The notes under the pieces: generated by a model
Database searches by the model: none
What the model saw: only the letters and a program-made list of their open reading frames with translations
Told to the model about the DNA's origin: nothing
Shown: positions 1 through 12,230 of the stretch, piece after piece
Numbering within the stretch: the stretch's first letter is position 1
How the letters are laid out: each line of letters starts with the position of its first letter
Position numbers and translations under genes: made by a program
NCBI GenBank assembly: GCA_050084985.1
Contig: JBITNC010000001.1
Coordinates: 187,178,001 to 187,242,000, forward strand
Direction: 5' to 3'
DNA from: Nageia nagi
Taxonomy: Eukaryota; Pinophyta
Length of the DNA stretch: 64,000 nucleotides

Positions 1-1099
1 ACTTAAAGCATAATTTACATTATTTTTCCCACATCTCTTATTGGGAGATCAATATAAGATCCTAACAATGGAAAAAATATTCAATCTAGCAACTAATAAT
101 ATTTTAGATATACAATTCGCTTACAAAAAAATTAAGAGGATGAAACCGTAGGTATAAGAAAAGAACATAAATATCTTGCTAAAAATGTGATTACCACCAA
201 ATCTTCTAAAAATTACATGATAAATCAAATTAAATTTAGAACCAAATCAATGAATGTAAGGTTTGACAAACTCCTAAGCTTTCCAAATACTCTTCATAAC
301 AAAATAATTTGTAATCTTAATAGTTTCAAGAGTGTCTAATAGATTTTAAGATGTGTTGGGGTTAGGAAGGATGATTTGATAAGCCATAAGATATTTTTGA
401 ACTTACTTAGTCATATATATCTTAGTTATACCTACATGCCTAAGCTAGATGATCCAAAAACTTATCCTTATTCATGCCTTGATAGCTTAACACTAGGTAT
501 TGATGGTTCATAATATAAGGTCATATATTTTACTCAAATTAAAATGATTTTGAGTCAACATTCATCCATGGATAAAGCAAACAAATTGATTTTCAAGTAT
601 TTAAACATGTATATTTGTATTTATAAATGTTATAAGTCCAATCTATGGGACCCATCTTCGAAAATATCGAATGAAGAAGATAAAATGAAAACTTCTTCCT
701 TAAGCAGAATTGATTAAATCCTTATCTATAATTAGATTCATATGCAATTTTTCCTAAAACTACTAAATAAAATATATATTTGTATTCAATTTGAAAGTAA
801 CAATTAAAATTTTGATTATTAAATCCCTATCTAACAAATCTCCTCATGCACATGATTCCATGCTAGTTACTCTTATTCACAATTTCTTCATCACTCCTTT
901 ACCACATAATTATGAACCTAAGTATTAACATCTTTCTCTTTATACCCCTCCTTTTAATGGTAGTTTTCTTTAGTCATCCTTACTTATTCTTCATTTGCAA
1001 TCATGAGTCTAACCACTCACATACGTATTCAAGTCATTTATCTTCCACTTGTGGTTTTTAAATTAAATAAGTTTACTTTGCCAAAATTTATCATTTGGT
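1..1099. other. No gene seen; possible 3' part of a minus-strand Ty3 element
   Basis: AT-rich sequence with no reading frame of note on either strand. It lies just downstream (minus-strand sense) of the Ty3 integrase and chromodomain relic, so it could hold that element's 3' untranslated region and LTR. I could not find an LTR border or a matching copy in the window. Confidence 0.3.
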
Positions 1100-2175
1100 C
1101 TAATGATGCCCCTACATTAGACTCTCTTAATATATAGGAGTATGATTCCTTACTCATAGGTTTAATTTTGAATTACGAGTTTTTATAATCGAGAAAACTC
1201 AACTTTTAAGATCTATGTATCTTATCTAGGTCTCTTTCCTTTTTAACAACCAAATATTCTTTATACTCCTTGTTCCTAACTTTCTTTCCTACTCATTATT
1301 GTAGCACTTTCTCAATCTCCTCTAGATTCTTCTCTAGAATATGATTAATCTAGTTTTTAAATCCTATATTATATCTTTTTTCTACATATTATTTTGATGT
1401 ATTTCCCTACTTAAGGGAGCAAATTTAACATGTTGAATATCAGTGAAATATATAATCCTAGAGAAATTTCTATCTCTATCCAAAAAGTTCATCAAGACCT
1501 TGTATTATCTAATTTTCTTATATTTCAACTTGTTATATAGGTTACTATAAATATCCCCTATGTCCTTAAGTATACCATAAGAAAGTCATCCATATAAAAT
1601 GACTCAAATCTTTCCTTGTATTTAAGGTTTTTCTTTAGAGTTTGCTTTTTAGTATCTTATATAATTATTTTATATGCTTAGTAAAATCTTATTCATTGAT
1701 CTTGTTTCTCTCTATAACTACTTTCATCAAACTTACAAGTCCTCTTTGTAATATCCCATATAGAATATAGAATGGGGAAACTCTTTTTATCAAGTTAACA
1801 TGGTTATTATAAGAAAATTCATCTTAGGCAAGTATGATGTCCCACTATTTTGGTCTATCTCCAACTAAAGTTCTCAATAGATTTCCCAAACTCGCATTGA
1901 ACATTTCAATTTATCCATTCATATGTACAAGATATGCTAAACTAGAATTCAACCTTATATCCAATCTTTTTTATAACATTTTTCAAAAGCAATTCATGAA
2001 CTTGGTATCCCTATTTATGGTAATACATCTTACCACTTCTTGGAAAAATATCTCAATAGTATATGAAGCATCATGATTCTTATTGTAAGGTATAAAGTAT
2101 ATCATATTTTAGAATTTATACAAATAATAGTATTACTTATGGAAAAGTAGACCTTTCTTAGGCTGGACATTATTA
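1100..2175 (-). pseudogene. Ty3/gypsy integrase C-terminal half plus chromodomain, degenerate
   Basis: Read on the minus strand, the sequence gives a familiar Ty3 integrase series with stops and frame breaks. FIPYNKNHDASYT is followed by a strand resembling the INRDTKF catalytic-Asp region (near 2010). Next comes HMNG-IE, a decayed version of the HPQTDGQTE Glu motif, then SLGNLLRTLVGDRPK and a SPF-YILYG segment. A basic tail around 1450-1650 resembles the plant SH3-like integrase C-terminus. Around 1130-1330 a segment containing IEKVL, YKEYLVVKK and ending ESNVGAS resembles a chromodomain and typical chromovirus C-terminus. The family assignment comes from established plant Ty3 integrase patterns. 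The RT and gag of this copy are not visible upstream (coordinates above 2200), so it is truncated. Confidence 0.72.
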
Positions 2176-2575
2176 TCATTATTCCTTTTCTATAGTAATA
2201 ATTTAGTTTATTATATAAATAATAGGTCATGGATCATATTAAAATAACCTATTTAATATTAAATCAAAGTAGAGCTATCAAGGAGGCTTGATACCATATA
2301 CATATTCTCAATATGCATAGTAGTTAGGATGAAGATTTAGGATTTAAAGTGTATCTTATAGTGGTGTAATGCTTCTTCAATCATATCTTAAAGATCAAGA
2401 TCACTCTTAGATTTGTTTAATAAAAGCATTTTTAAATTAACTAAACGATATCATCTTAATTTTATCATCTCTATAGGAAATTTAATTTATTAAAAATATT
2501 AATAGTAGATAGTATTAATTTTATTTATTTATAATGTAAACTAACATATTATATAAACTTAAAGAAATTATTATA
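2176..2575. other. No feature recognised
   Basis: AT-rich spacer between the integrase relic and the dispersed repeat. Neither strand translates into a recognisable retroelement domain. Confidence 0.4.
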
Positions 2576-2952
2576 TATGCAAATACTAGAATAGAGCATT
2601 GTTGTATTTTTTAGATATTATTTTGTAGAAATAAATATGAATTTATTGTGTGTGTACAATATAAATTCTTTTTGGAACTTAATTAGATCTTAAACATAAG
2701 AAAAAGGAGCAATTTTTGGTTCTAACATTAGTAAGAAGAGTTATCAAAGCACCTTGGAAGTAAAATACCTTCAAAAACTCTAATTCTGTGAGTATACAAG
2801 AGGTAATGTCAACATTCAATGGACTAAAGATAAGTAAACACTAAGAGAACATCATCAATACATAACGAGGAATTGGTTTTGAGGCCCACAAAAAGTGTTA
2901 AGTTTGGGGAAATAAGAATGCTAATATCAACCAAGGCAACAAATAGTGCCAG
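2576..2952 (+). repeat. Dispersed repeat, copy 1
   Basis: From ATGCAAATACTAGAATAGAG to the run AATAAGAATGCTAATATCA plus a short tail, this block matches 41150-41495 in the same orientation with scattered substitutions and small indels. Homology is lost on both sides, so the block is either a repeat in its own right or a piece of a larger element truncated at both loci. It has no coding potential that I can recognise. A 69-codon minus-strand frame overlapping it (2824-3033) has no known motif and is probably chance. Confidence 0.75.
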
Positions 2953-4333
2953 TAAAGGAAATAATAAGGATCCTAGGAGGCTCTCCCAAATGATATCAAC
3001 ATTTTTCATGCAGAGGCTTGGTGAATGAAACAATGAAAGACGAGCCCAAATAAATAATAGAGTGATGTCACCTAAATCATAGAAGCAAATTTTGAACTAG
3101 TTTTAGGGAAAAAAGACATGCACAAGCCCATATAACCAATACATAAAAGTGAGGATGTATATAAGATTTCAAAATCTAATTTTTAACTAATTATGAGTAA
3201 AATAAGGTGATAATATCAACAACTTAGAGTTTAGCACTTGGAAGGAAGAAAAAGCTAGAGTTAAACCCAAATCTAACATACAAAAGTCTGGATGGCTAGT
3301 AATCTCACCCAACAACATCCCCAAAGCAACCCTAAACATAGTAGATACAATTTTTATGTTAGCAATTATTTGAGAAGGTAGTTGAAGGGGATGAATAGTA
3401 ATATAATAATATGGCTAGATCAGTAAAACCATGAATGTCACATGAAGGGGTCACTTCAATATTTTGAATGATTTTTTCAAGCATTAGTTCTAGTTTTCTT
3501 TAGAGGTTAGTATTGATATAATTGATTAGTAGCCATTAGTAGTAGTTATAAATTGAGATTAGTTAGGTTATTTTGATGTATTTTACTTATAAATACAAGG
3601 CAGATCAATGTAATAAAGGTTGGATGTTTAAGTGTTTTCCCTCTATAATATTACAAGGCTATTTTTTGAATACAAGTATGATATATTTAACCTTCCTTCA
3701 ATTATTTTTCTATATATGTGCTTAACTTGTTATGTATAAATTTGTGGACACTTCATGAATGAATGTTGAATTAGTGTTTGGTAGTGCTATATTTGGCTAA
3801 TATTTCTAGTTAAGGTGATACAATTTGTGGAAGTTAATTTAAATGTCCTTCCATTAATTCTAGTTAAGGAAGCTCATGTTAATCAAGGATGCACATTTTA
3901 ATTACTTTCTTGCACTCTTATATTTTATCTCTTGCATGCACCCTATGATTTTATATATTAGTGTAGTTAATATTCCCATGAGGAGACTCTAGTCCAACGA
4001 TATGGCACCAACCATCCTACTAGAGGTTGAACTACAAAAAGTAGTTCACCATTAGTGACTTGATTGATTGCAATTCACAAGCACATGAATATTACATAAT
4101 CTTGATCAATAATAATTTTTTAGCATGCTTGGTAGGACCGCATCTCATCTATTTATAAATATATAAGATCTTAATAATGATTATGTAAGAAATAAGGTTA
4201 GTTACATTCATTGATACTATTTCACATGCAATAAACTTTGGGAAAGAACTCATTAGTGAGATAAAATATTATTGAACTTCAACTTGAGTTCATGTTCACA
4301 AGGTCTTTGGAAAAAATAAGTAAATATCTTCCC
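2953..4333. other. Gene-free stretch with an LTR-like segment near 3430-3660
   Basis: No domain could be read. Around 3590 there is a TATA-like ACTTATAAATACAAGG followed by AATAAAGG about 20 bases later. That arrangement resembles the U3-R part of a plant LTR, but I found no second copy, polypurine tract or primer site, so it is only a suspicion. The rest is AT-rich sequence without visible structure. Confidence 0.3.
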
Positions 4334-4338
4334 AAATT

Positions 4339-5063
4339 TGATCTAAATTGGATCATGTTATGTTGATCTCTGTAGGAGCACTACTAATTCTAGAGGTATT
4401 TGTGCTTGGATATTGATCAAAGACTAAAATCTGGAGGTGATTGGTAACAAAAAACACATCATTAATAACATAAGTACACTATTTTTATGTCATTAATAAC
4501 CTTCATTTTGATGATTCAATAGTGGAAGTTGAATGGTTATTGATGATTCAAATAGCTGAGCAATTCAGGATCATCAACTAACATTTTGGAGATGTTTCTA
4601 GGCCTATTTAAATACGTGCTACTCTCTTATTTCATAATCTTAGCTTAGAGAGTTTTTGAGGTTTTGGGAATGTAAAGAATTGAAGGAAGACCAAGAGTCA
4701 TTCTAGAATTTTTGTAGTCTAAAGTTGTTATTCTTATTGTAGGAGATTGCAGTAGTGTTATAGGAGATGGTATTTCCATTATTTTGATGGTATTTCTCTA
4801 TATGCATGTAATATTGTAATGTCCATAGATAATGAGAAGCAAAGGCTCTAATTCCATATTAGATTAGGACACATTGGATGAACCAGGGTAAATCATTATG
4901 TTGATATGGTTGTGTATGATTGAGATTGTTAATTTGTAGTTTTACATTATGTAATTTTGAATTTATATGCAATTTCATGGGTCTCATAATGGTAAATATT
5001 TTTTCATTAAAATCTCTAAGTGAGGATATAAGCATGCTATAAGCATCCAATGATTACATATCA
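4339..5063 (+). repeat. E1 5' LTR (725 bp)
   Basis: Begins TGATCTAAATT and ends TTACATATCA, so it has the TG...CA termini expected of an LTR. It aligns end to end with 9464-10186 and with both E2 LTRs. The boundary is fixed by the primer-binding site starting two bases downstream. Confidence 0.92.
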
Positions 5064-5064
5064 A

Positions 5065-5076
5065 TGGTATCAAAGC
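5065..5076 (+). promoter_or_regulatory. E1 primer-binding site, initiator Met tRNA type
   Basis: TGGTATCAAAGC differs by one base from TGGTATCAGAGC, the usual plant site complementary to the 3' end of initiator methionine tRNA. It begins two bases after the LTR's terminal CA, which supports the LTR border. It would prime minus-strand DNA synthesis. Confidence 0.85.
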
Positions 5077-5292
5077 TTTTATGCACAAAATTTAGGTCCA
5101 AAATCTTGGAAATTTAGGCCATTAGTGACATGCTTGTTTATGTTCGAAAGGAGATCTCAAAGACTTGAATTGATTTTAGAGGATCTTGAGATTGGTCAAA
5201 GGTACAATGTGACTAAAATGCATGATTTGGAGGAGCAATAGTCTATTATTTGTACCATATCGAATGGTAATTCTGAAAGGAGATTTTTAAAA

Positions 5293-6240
5293 ATGGAGAA
5301 TCATTTGGATCATTTGGTTGAGTTGTTGAATGTTGGAGTAAATGTAAATATCAATCAGAGGCAACAAAATGAAATTATAGGATTTGATTCATTATCTTCA
5401 TCAAATTGAGTTCCATTCAAGGTAGAGGCTAAAGTGGACATTCCTACTTTTGGTGGAGATATTGATGGGGATAAGTTCAATAATTGAAGGTTTATTTCCA
5501 AATTTATAGTGTTATAAATGATGTTGATAAAATCTCTTTTACTAGATTAAATATGGATGGACATCCTTTATTTTAGCGGGAAAGCCATGTAGAAACCCTT
5601 AATTATGAACACTTATCGAAATTATCTTCTTAGGTGGAATTTAAGAACTTGTTAAGAGATCATTTTATCCATTGGGATATCATAATAAACAATTGATGAA
5701 ATATAATTTTTTAGACAATAAAGAGGGAAATTGGTTCAAGAATACACTATGAAATTTAAGAGATAAGCTACTTTGCTTGGATTTTCACTAAAATATTCCA
5801 AACTTTAATGAATTACATTAGTGGTTTCCATAGTCATTTGCAAAAGATTATCATGATGTTTAATGCTACTAATCTTGATCAAGGGCGTGTGTAAGAGCAA
5901 TACTTAGAGGAGGATGGTAAAGTAAGGAGACAATATGATGAATCCAAGAAGGCTTCTAATTCAAAGGGATCATAAGATAAAGGTAAATATCAAGGTAAAG
6001 GCAAAGGTAAGCAAGAAAATAAGACCATCAATATTTCAAAGAAAGAAGGTGATAATAGGCATTATATGATAAAGATGGTCATGTAGATGATAAATGTTAG
6101 AAAATTCATCCAAAGTTACATCCATATAAGAAAAAGAATAAGGACAAAACTAATGCCATGATTCTTAAATGTGAGGATATTGAGGTAATTTCTTATGTTG
6201 ATGAGAGATTAAATTGTTCAGCCATTCAAAAGGTTGAAGA
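5293..6240 (+). pseudogene. E1 gag (Retrotrans_gag type), broken
   Basis: The start ATG at 5293 is chosen because the same ATGGAGAATCATTTGG opens the better-preserved E2 gag at 18372. The reading breaks repeatedly by frameshift. Recognisable pieces are the PF-KVEAKVDIPTFGGD segment, the YVETLNYEHLSKL-like capsid segment and a Lys/Gly-rich linker near 5970-6040. The CCHC knuckle region (about 6050-6110) has lost bases relative to E2, so the first Cys pair is destroyed. Function in an intact element would be the virus-like-particle structural protein. Here it is non-functional. Confidence 0.8.
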
Positions 6241-6289
6241 ATATCAAGACATTAAAGAACAAAGAATTCAATTATTCCACCTCAAAATC

Positions 6290-6640
6290 CAAATTAAGAA
6301 AATAAGAGTAGATTGCATTATTGATTTGGGTTCTTAAGCAAATTTGATTTAAGAATATATGGTAAGTAATTTGGGATTGAAAACTTTCAACCATCCAAAT
6401 CCATATCCTTTGGGGTTGGGTGCATCGTAATACTAGTTTGTTGTCACTAAATAATGTAAGTTGAAATTTGTTATTTGTGCAAAGTATATTGATGAAGTTG
6501 TGTTTGATGTTGTTCATTTAGAAATTTATGGTATTATTCTTGGTAACCCTTATATGTGGAATAGAGATGGTAGTTATTATAGAATATTGAACAAATTTTG
6601 ATTGGTGAAATATGGAAAGTTATTTCTAGCTAGTGAATAT
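6290..6640 (+). pseudogene. E1 aspartic protease relic
   Basis: The phrase DCIIDLGS (about 6313-6336) is followed by NLI and a hydrophobic segment, as in Ty3 proteases with a D-L-G-S active site in place of D-S/T-G. An in-frame stop follows directly after the serine codon. It lies between the gag knuckle and the RT, where Ty3 protease belongs. The rest (to about 6640) resembles the E2 segment around a YMW-RDG phrase. Confidence 0.65.
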
Positions 6641-6899
6641 AAAAGCTAGAAAAAGCTACCTATGGTCACTACTAGTTAGGTAAAATGCCTTGTAAATGCT
6701 TATAAAATGTTTGTATTAATCATGGTGAAAATTAGAGCTTATGGTAAGGTGAATATCATGATTTCAACAACATGCAATACTATTTTTAGGTTCTTCACAA
6801 CATGCAAAAAGGAAGAATAGATATAGAAATTGATCTAAGAATTTATAGACTTGTTTACAAAGCCATAGGGATTACCTCCTATACATGATATATATCATG

Positions 6900-8180
6900 A
6901 TATTTAGTTTTTACCTAATGCTTCATTTCCCAACATAGCTTTGCACCAGCAATCAATTTTGGATAAAGAGGAAATAAAAAGGCATATTTAGGGGTTGGTT
7001 GATCAAGGTGTGATCAGACCAAGTACATATCCATGTGGATCATATGTTATTTTGGTTCCCAAAAAGGATCAAACTTAGAGGATGTGTATTGAATATAGAG
7101 TACTTAATAAAATCATCATCAAAAATTGCTATCCTTTTGCCTCAAATAGATGATATTTTGGATCAATTGAAAGAGGCAATATTCTTCACAAAGCTAGACT
7201 TAAGGAGTGGATATCACAAAGTTTGAATCAAGGAGGAGGATATTTGGAAGACCACCTTCAAGACAATACAAAGCCTATTTGAGTGTCTTTTTTTTTCATT
7301 TGGTTTGTGTAATACACCAACCACATTTATGAGGGTAATGAATGATTTACATATTCCATTTATTGATTCTTTTGTTGTTGTATATTTGGATGATATTTTT
7401 ATTTATAGTTATACTTAGGAAGAACATATTGTACATCTTAGATAAGTTATTCAAGATTTGCATAGAGAGAAGTTGTTATTGAAAAATTCAAAATGTGAGT
7501 TTGCCAAAGAGTCTTTGGTGTATTTGACCATGTTATTAGTCATGGACAACTTAAGATAGATCCTACTAAAGTAAGTGCTATAGTGGATTGAACAAAGCCA
7601 ACTAATGTAGCTAAAGTAAGAAGTTTCTTAGGTGTTTTCTAAAATTTGAGAAATTTTATTGTTGATTTTTCTCATATTGCTTCACATTTACATGATGTAA
7701 CTAGCAAGAGACAAGCGTTCCAATGGGGAAAATAATAATAAACATCTTTTGATACCTTAAAGCAAAAGATTGTTATTACACCCATGCTATCACTTCTTGA
7801 TTTCTAGAATCCATTTGAAGTGAAGACTATGTAAGTGACTATGCCATGGGGGCCATTTTGTTACAATAAGGTAAACCAATTTTCTATCATTCAAAATAAT
7901 TTAGTGGGGCCATTTTTGAATTATCCTACTTATGATAAGGAAATGTATGCATTGGTTCAAGTTGTTAAAAAGTGGGAACATTACTTATTGAGGAAGGAAA
8001 TAATCATTCATATTGATCATCAATCATTAAAGTACTTATAAACTCAATCAAAATTGCAACAAAATAAACATTATAGATGGATGGATTTTCTGCAACAATT
8101 TCATCATGTGATCAAATATAAGAAAGGAACACATAATAAGATTGCTGACATACTATATATACCACCTATAACTACAATTT
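6900..8180 (+). pseudogene. E1 reverse transcriptase and RNase H, frameshifted
   Basis: RT begins near SILDKEEIKRHI-GLVDQGVIRPS, continues through VPKKDQT-RMCIEYRVLN and a KLDLRSGYH segment (7190-7220), then reaches the polymerase box VVVYLDDIFIYS at about 7372-7407 with both Asp codons intact. A connection segment resembling VYLGHVISHGQ follows near 7510-7550. RNase H covers about 7700-8180. Its TYDKEMYALVQ keeps the catalytic Glu and IIIHIDHQSLKYL keeps the next Asp. The first catalytic Asp (IDA in E2) reads as TM-stop here. Stops and frame changes are scattered throughout, so no polymerase can be made. The RT portion is the piece missing from E2. Confidence 0.88.
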
Positions 8181-8389
8181 CCACACCATTAACAATGTGT
8201 AACATTTATTTTAGGTTGTTAATATCATGCAAATAGGGGTCACTGAGTTCCCTATCAATTTTGAAATCTCTTTCTTTTCTTTTTGAATCATTTTCAAAGG
8301 CATATGTGTAGGATCATGACTTCGGAGAGGTGTATGAGTATTTTTCTTCATCTAGGTCTAAGTAAGAGGGCTTGGATGATTTTCATTTG

Positions 8390-9400
8390 CAAAATGGACT
8401 TCTTTATAATTTTAATGCATTATGTGTACCTGTAGGTGAAAGGATTGAATTGATTAGAGAATCACATACTTCAAATATTACATGATATTTTGGGGTTGGA
8501 AAGACATTATACAATTTGAAAAGGTATATATATTGGCCAAATATGCGAGATCAAGTTGCCAAGTACATTAGGGGGTATTCTTTGTGTTACATTAGTAAGC
8601 TAAGTAATGGTAAATTGGGTTTGTATTAGCCACTACCAATACCAATCATCCTTGGGAGTCTATTTCCATGGATTTTGTAGGAGGATTGCCTATGACCAAG
8701 AAGGGTCATGACTATTTATTTATTGTAGTGGATATATTTACCAAGATGTGTGTTTTGATTCCTTGTAATAAGATAATAATGGGACAAGATGCTACAAATT
8801 TGTTCTTTTCACCTATTTGGGTTCATTTTGGATTATCTAATTCTATTATTTTAGATAGGGATAGTAGATTTTTGGGAAAATTTTGGATATATTTATGGGA
8901 AAATATGGATACAAATTCATCTAAAATTTCAAGAGCAATTTAAAACAAGCCAAGCTAAGTACAAGATGAGACATGATAAGAATTGAGTTGGCCATAATTT
9001 TCATGTGGGATACCATTTATGGTTGCATATTAGTAAGGAAAGATTCTAAATACCATCCAAGAAGTTGAGACCTATAATGTATAGGCCATTTGAGAATTTG
9101 GATCAAGTAAGTGAGAATGACTTTAGATTGAATCTACCAACATATATGAACATTTATTTGGTTGTGAATGTGAAGCATTTAAAATTGTATGAGTCATATA
9201 CGTTGAATAAATATGAAGAATGTTTAGATCATATTTTTCCATCTCTTGATGACTTATCTCCTAATACTATGGATGAATTCAAGGAGGATTCCATAATACA
9301 AAAGAAGGTTTTTGCTATAGGAAGAGGTGAGACAAAGTTGTGGCTAGTTGGATTCAAGGGGTAGAAGCCTAATAAAGCCAAGTGAATGGAAAAGTCTAGG
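8390..9400 (+). pseudogene. E1 integrase with internal ~300-bp deletion
   Basis: The zinc-binding part (about 8440-8610) resembles RESHTSNI...YIRGYSLC with one H and one C of the HHCC set damaged. The core starts MDFVGGLPMTKKGHDYLFIV (first Asp) and includes ILDRDSRFLGKFW (second Asp, about 8850-8890). The sequence then jumps at about 8912 from ATGGATACAA to a segment homologous to E2 21753. This removes the catalytic Glu region (DGQ-E in E2) and the following ~300 bp. The C-terminal part resumes at about 9020 and ends with QKKVFAIGRGETKLWLVGF, which resembles a chromodomain-like tail by its position. Confidence 0.82.
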
Positions 9401-9463
9401 GTTGGGGATATGTATCCTTATCTATGCATTTATGGGACCAAATGCCTTGTCATTAGCGAGTTG

Positions 9464-10186
9464 TGATCTAAATTGTATCATGTTAGGTTGATCTTTGTAG
9501 GAGTAGTACTCATTCTAAAGGTATCTATGCTTGCAGATTAATCAAAGACTAAAATTTAGAGGTGATTAGTGATAAAAATCATACCATTAATAGCCTAAGT
9601 ATATTATTTTTAGATCATTAATAGCCTTCATTTTGATGAGTCAACAGTGGAAGTTGAAGAGACTTTAGCAATTTGGATAGTTGAGCAGATCAAGATCATC
9701 AACTGGCATCTTGGAGACATTTCCAGGCTTATTTAAAGGTATGCTACTTTATTATTTCATAATCTTATCTTACAAATTTTTAGAGATTTTAGTATTGTAA
9801 ATATTTGAACAAATACCAAGAGTCATCCTAGAATTTTTGTATTCTAAAGTTTTTCTTCTTAGTGAAGGAGATTGTAGTAATGTTGTAGAAGATGGTATTG
9901 CATTATTTTGATTGTATTTCTTTATATGCATATAATGTTGTAATATTGATAGATAATGAGAAGAGAAGGCTCCAATACATGTGAGATTGGCCCACATTGG
10001 ATGTACCATGGTAAATCATTATGTTGATTTTGTTGTGTGTGATTGAGATTGTTAATTTATAGTTTTACATTGTGCAATTTCAAATTTATATGCAATTTGA
10101 TGGGTCTCATAAAGGTGAATATTTTTTTATTTGAATCTATAAGTGAGGATCCAAGTATGTTATAAGCATCTAGTGATTACAGATCA
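9464..10186 (+). repeat. E1 3' LTR (723 bp)
   Basis: Starts TGATCTAAATTG and ends ACAGATCA, giving the perfect 6-bp terminal inverted repeat TGATCT...AGATCA. Colinear with the 5' LTR with many substitutions, mostly C/T and G/A. The preceding CATTAGCGAGTTG is a degraded polypurine tract by comparison with E2. A 79-codon minus-strand frame inside the LTR (9770-10009) is not considered a gene. Confidence 0.92.
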
Positions 10187-10399
10187 GAGTTTTACAAACT
10201 TGATCCAAAATAAAAGAAGTGTATTAAAAGGACTAGTTCCTTAACTAATATATCTGTTCAAGCAAAATTCCTTGCTTGAACCTTCCTTATGTTATTTGAA
10301 GTGGTAGAAAAAATGGTTTCTCAAGAAGCAATCCATATATAGCATGCATAAAATACTAGGGATCCATTGAATCTAACCAATCCAACATTTATCCCATCC

Positions 10400-11000
10400 A
10401 ATTCATTAAATTCTCTCTTGTACTATGATGGTAAAGGGAAGATGACTTACGAGCATTGTCATGATATTATTATCATTGAAAAATACATAATGTTATGTAG
10501 GAAAATGTGATGTTGTTAGCTAGATCCTTCAAAGGAAAAATATTAGAGTGGTACATGTATATGGAAAATAGCTCTTTCACTACTTGGAAGCAACTAGCTA
10601 AAACTTTTATAAAATAATTTAATGAAAGTAGTTATTGTTACTCTTTATTCAATCATTTTATCACATTCAAGAGGCATGAGTAGGAATCTATTAGTGAATT
10701 CAATATCTATTTTAGTAATAATTGAAGTAGAATATGGCTCAGGTAAATCCCTAAAGAGAACCAAATACTACTAGCTTCATTTGATCCTCATCTCATATAA
10801 ATACTAGAGTACCCCACCCATTTTAGGGAAACTCTTGAGCAGCAAAACCACCAAATCACCTTCCTTAGTTTCCACCTCCAAGCATGTGATTAGGCCTTAC
10901 ATTTTACCTAATGTACCTCTTGCCCTACTAGCACCTCCCTTAAATACACAAACACAAGGGTAAAGTTCAATGCAAATAAAGATCAATGATCTCAAAGTTA
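10400..11000 (+). pseudogene. Tat-like gag relic
   Basis: Recognisable from FKGKILEWYMYMENSSFTTW (about 10520-10590), a typical Ty3 capsid core in which a Trp-Tyr pair precedes a Thr/Ser-rich turn. KQLAKTFIK and a FITFKRHE-ESISEFN segment follow. Stops occur every few dozen codons. No zinc knuckle is visible. Confidence 0.65.
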
Positions 11001-11638
11001 TGCTCTAAGATATGGCCAACCAAGTGACTATAATGGGGAAGAACAAGTAAATATGTGATGGTAGTAAAAAGGAGAGAGCTTGTTGTAATAAGGGAATAAC
11101 TGCCTCAACCCATAAAAAAACAAGGAAGAAAGAGTCCATTTATCACCAATGGTCCTAACTTCTCAAAACCCATATTGGTGTAAAGCTTGCAATGATCTTC
11201 ATGTGTAAGAACCTTGCACAATATATCAATTTCAATCTTAATTGGAAACAAATGGGGTGGTTACTTATGAATTCATGAATTCTAAGGCCTTGAAATCAAA
11301 TTTTATAAATATAACTCTAGCTAATGTTAGTATTTTTTCTATAGAAACACAAAATTCTAAGAATCCATGCAAAAAAAGTTCAACCACCATGAGTTCTACA
11401 TCATGGTAAGTCTCTCCCAAAGAGGCTGCACAAGTATCTTCAAATTGGAAATCAATAGAGGCTTTTGAAGAGCCAATCAAATGTAAATCACTAAAGACTA
11501 TCAAAAGTAGCAAAACTAATTTTGTTAAAGAAAATTAATAGTTCGTTGATGAAATAGAAACATCATTAGAGCATTTTGGTTTCCATCATTGACTCAAGTA
11601 CATAGAGAAGTAGCTCAATAATTTTAGGAGAGGTTTTA
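11001..11638. other. Gag-protease linker of the Tat-like relic, nothing specific
   Basis: No domain recognised. It lies between the gag core and the protease and is probably linker. An 82-codon minus-strand frame at 11265-11513 has no recognisable motif and is probably chance. Confidence 0.35.
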
Positions 11639-12230
11639 TTGGAAAAGGAAAGTAGCCTTTTAACCCTCAATCCTTACAATATTATTGAAGAACTAAAGTG
11701 GAACCCCTCCAAAGCTTCTATATTTGATCCATTGCAAATTCTCAAGCAAATTGATCTATTTAATGTTTCCATATTATCCCTAAACAAGGGAATAGATTTA
11801 TCCACCTACAACTTGGAAGTTGATATTAAGTTGTTGGGAATAGGAAAAATAAGACCTTTGTCATTCTATATATCCTTACAAATAGAAGTTCATATGGTAC
11901 ATAATTATTTGATTGATTTTGAAGCATCAACCATTATCATACCCAAAAATGTCATAAATGTGATAATTCTAAAATGTACAAGGGCTTCAAATGGTGTTTT
12001 GTAGCTAGATGGTACTAATGTAAAAATAATTGAAGTATTCAAGGATGTAGGGATGAGATTGCACAAGTGGTTGGATGTATTAGTGATCCAAGATATAATA
12101 GCAGTACACCTACCACCCCTATTTGAAATTTTTTTATCCCAATAATTCACTTATAAGCTTAGAGGGTACCTAGTTATGGATTATTCACATATCATGGTCC
12201 CATTAAAGGATAAAAATTGAAGATATTAAA
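11639..12230 (+). pseudogene. Tat-like protease relic
   Basis: A 121-codon open frame (11639-12004) and its continuation read PLSFYISLQIEVHMVHNYLI, then D-F-E-A-S at about 11918-11932, where active elements have D-S-G-A-S. Hydrophobic IIIPKNVINVI, an LDGT segment, and IIAVHLPPLFEIFLS complete the retropepsin pattern. The Ser-Gly to Phe-Glu change would abolish activity even without the stop after codon 121. The frame start is not claimed as a real start codon. Confidence 0.72.

Larger units (their letters stand above)
4339..10186 (+). mobile_element. Ty3/gypsy LTR retrotransposon E1
   Basis: Two ~724-bp direct LTRs (4339-5063 and 9464-10186) bracket a 4.4-kb interior. The interior has a Met-tRNA-type primer site and reads gag, protease, RT, RNase H and integrase on the plus strand, the normal Ty3 order. 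All frames are interrupted, so it is inactive. It is the same family as E2 (17418-22966), sharing LTR, primer site, gag and pol wording. Flanking pentamers are AAATT on the left and GAGTT on the right, which match at only 3 of 5 positions. The target duplication has therefore decayed, or the two ends came from different insertions. About 300 bp of the integrase core is deleted relative to E2, while E1 retains the RT that E2 has lost. Confidence 0.93.

Noticed and set aside
2824-3033. 69-codon minus-strand frame with hydrophobic start
   Set aside because: Lies in a noncoding repeat and has no homologue-like motif.
4859-5241. Two short frames inside and just after the E1 5' LTR
   Set aside because: They are LTR/leader sequence with no recognisable protein and are overlapping chance frames.
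9770-10009. 79-codon minus-strand frame
   Set aside because: Entirely within the E1 3' LTR; chance.
4334-10191. Clean target duplication for E1
   Set aside because: AAATT and GAGTT match at only three of five bases, too weak to claim.
11905-12150. 81-codon minus-strand frame
   Set aside because: Antisense shadow of the Tat-like protease.
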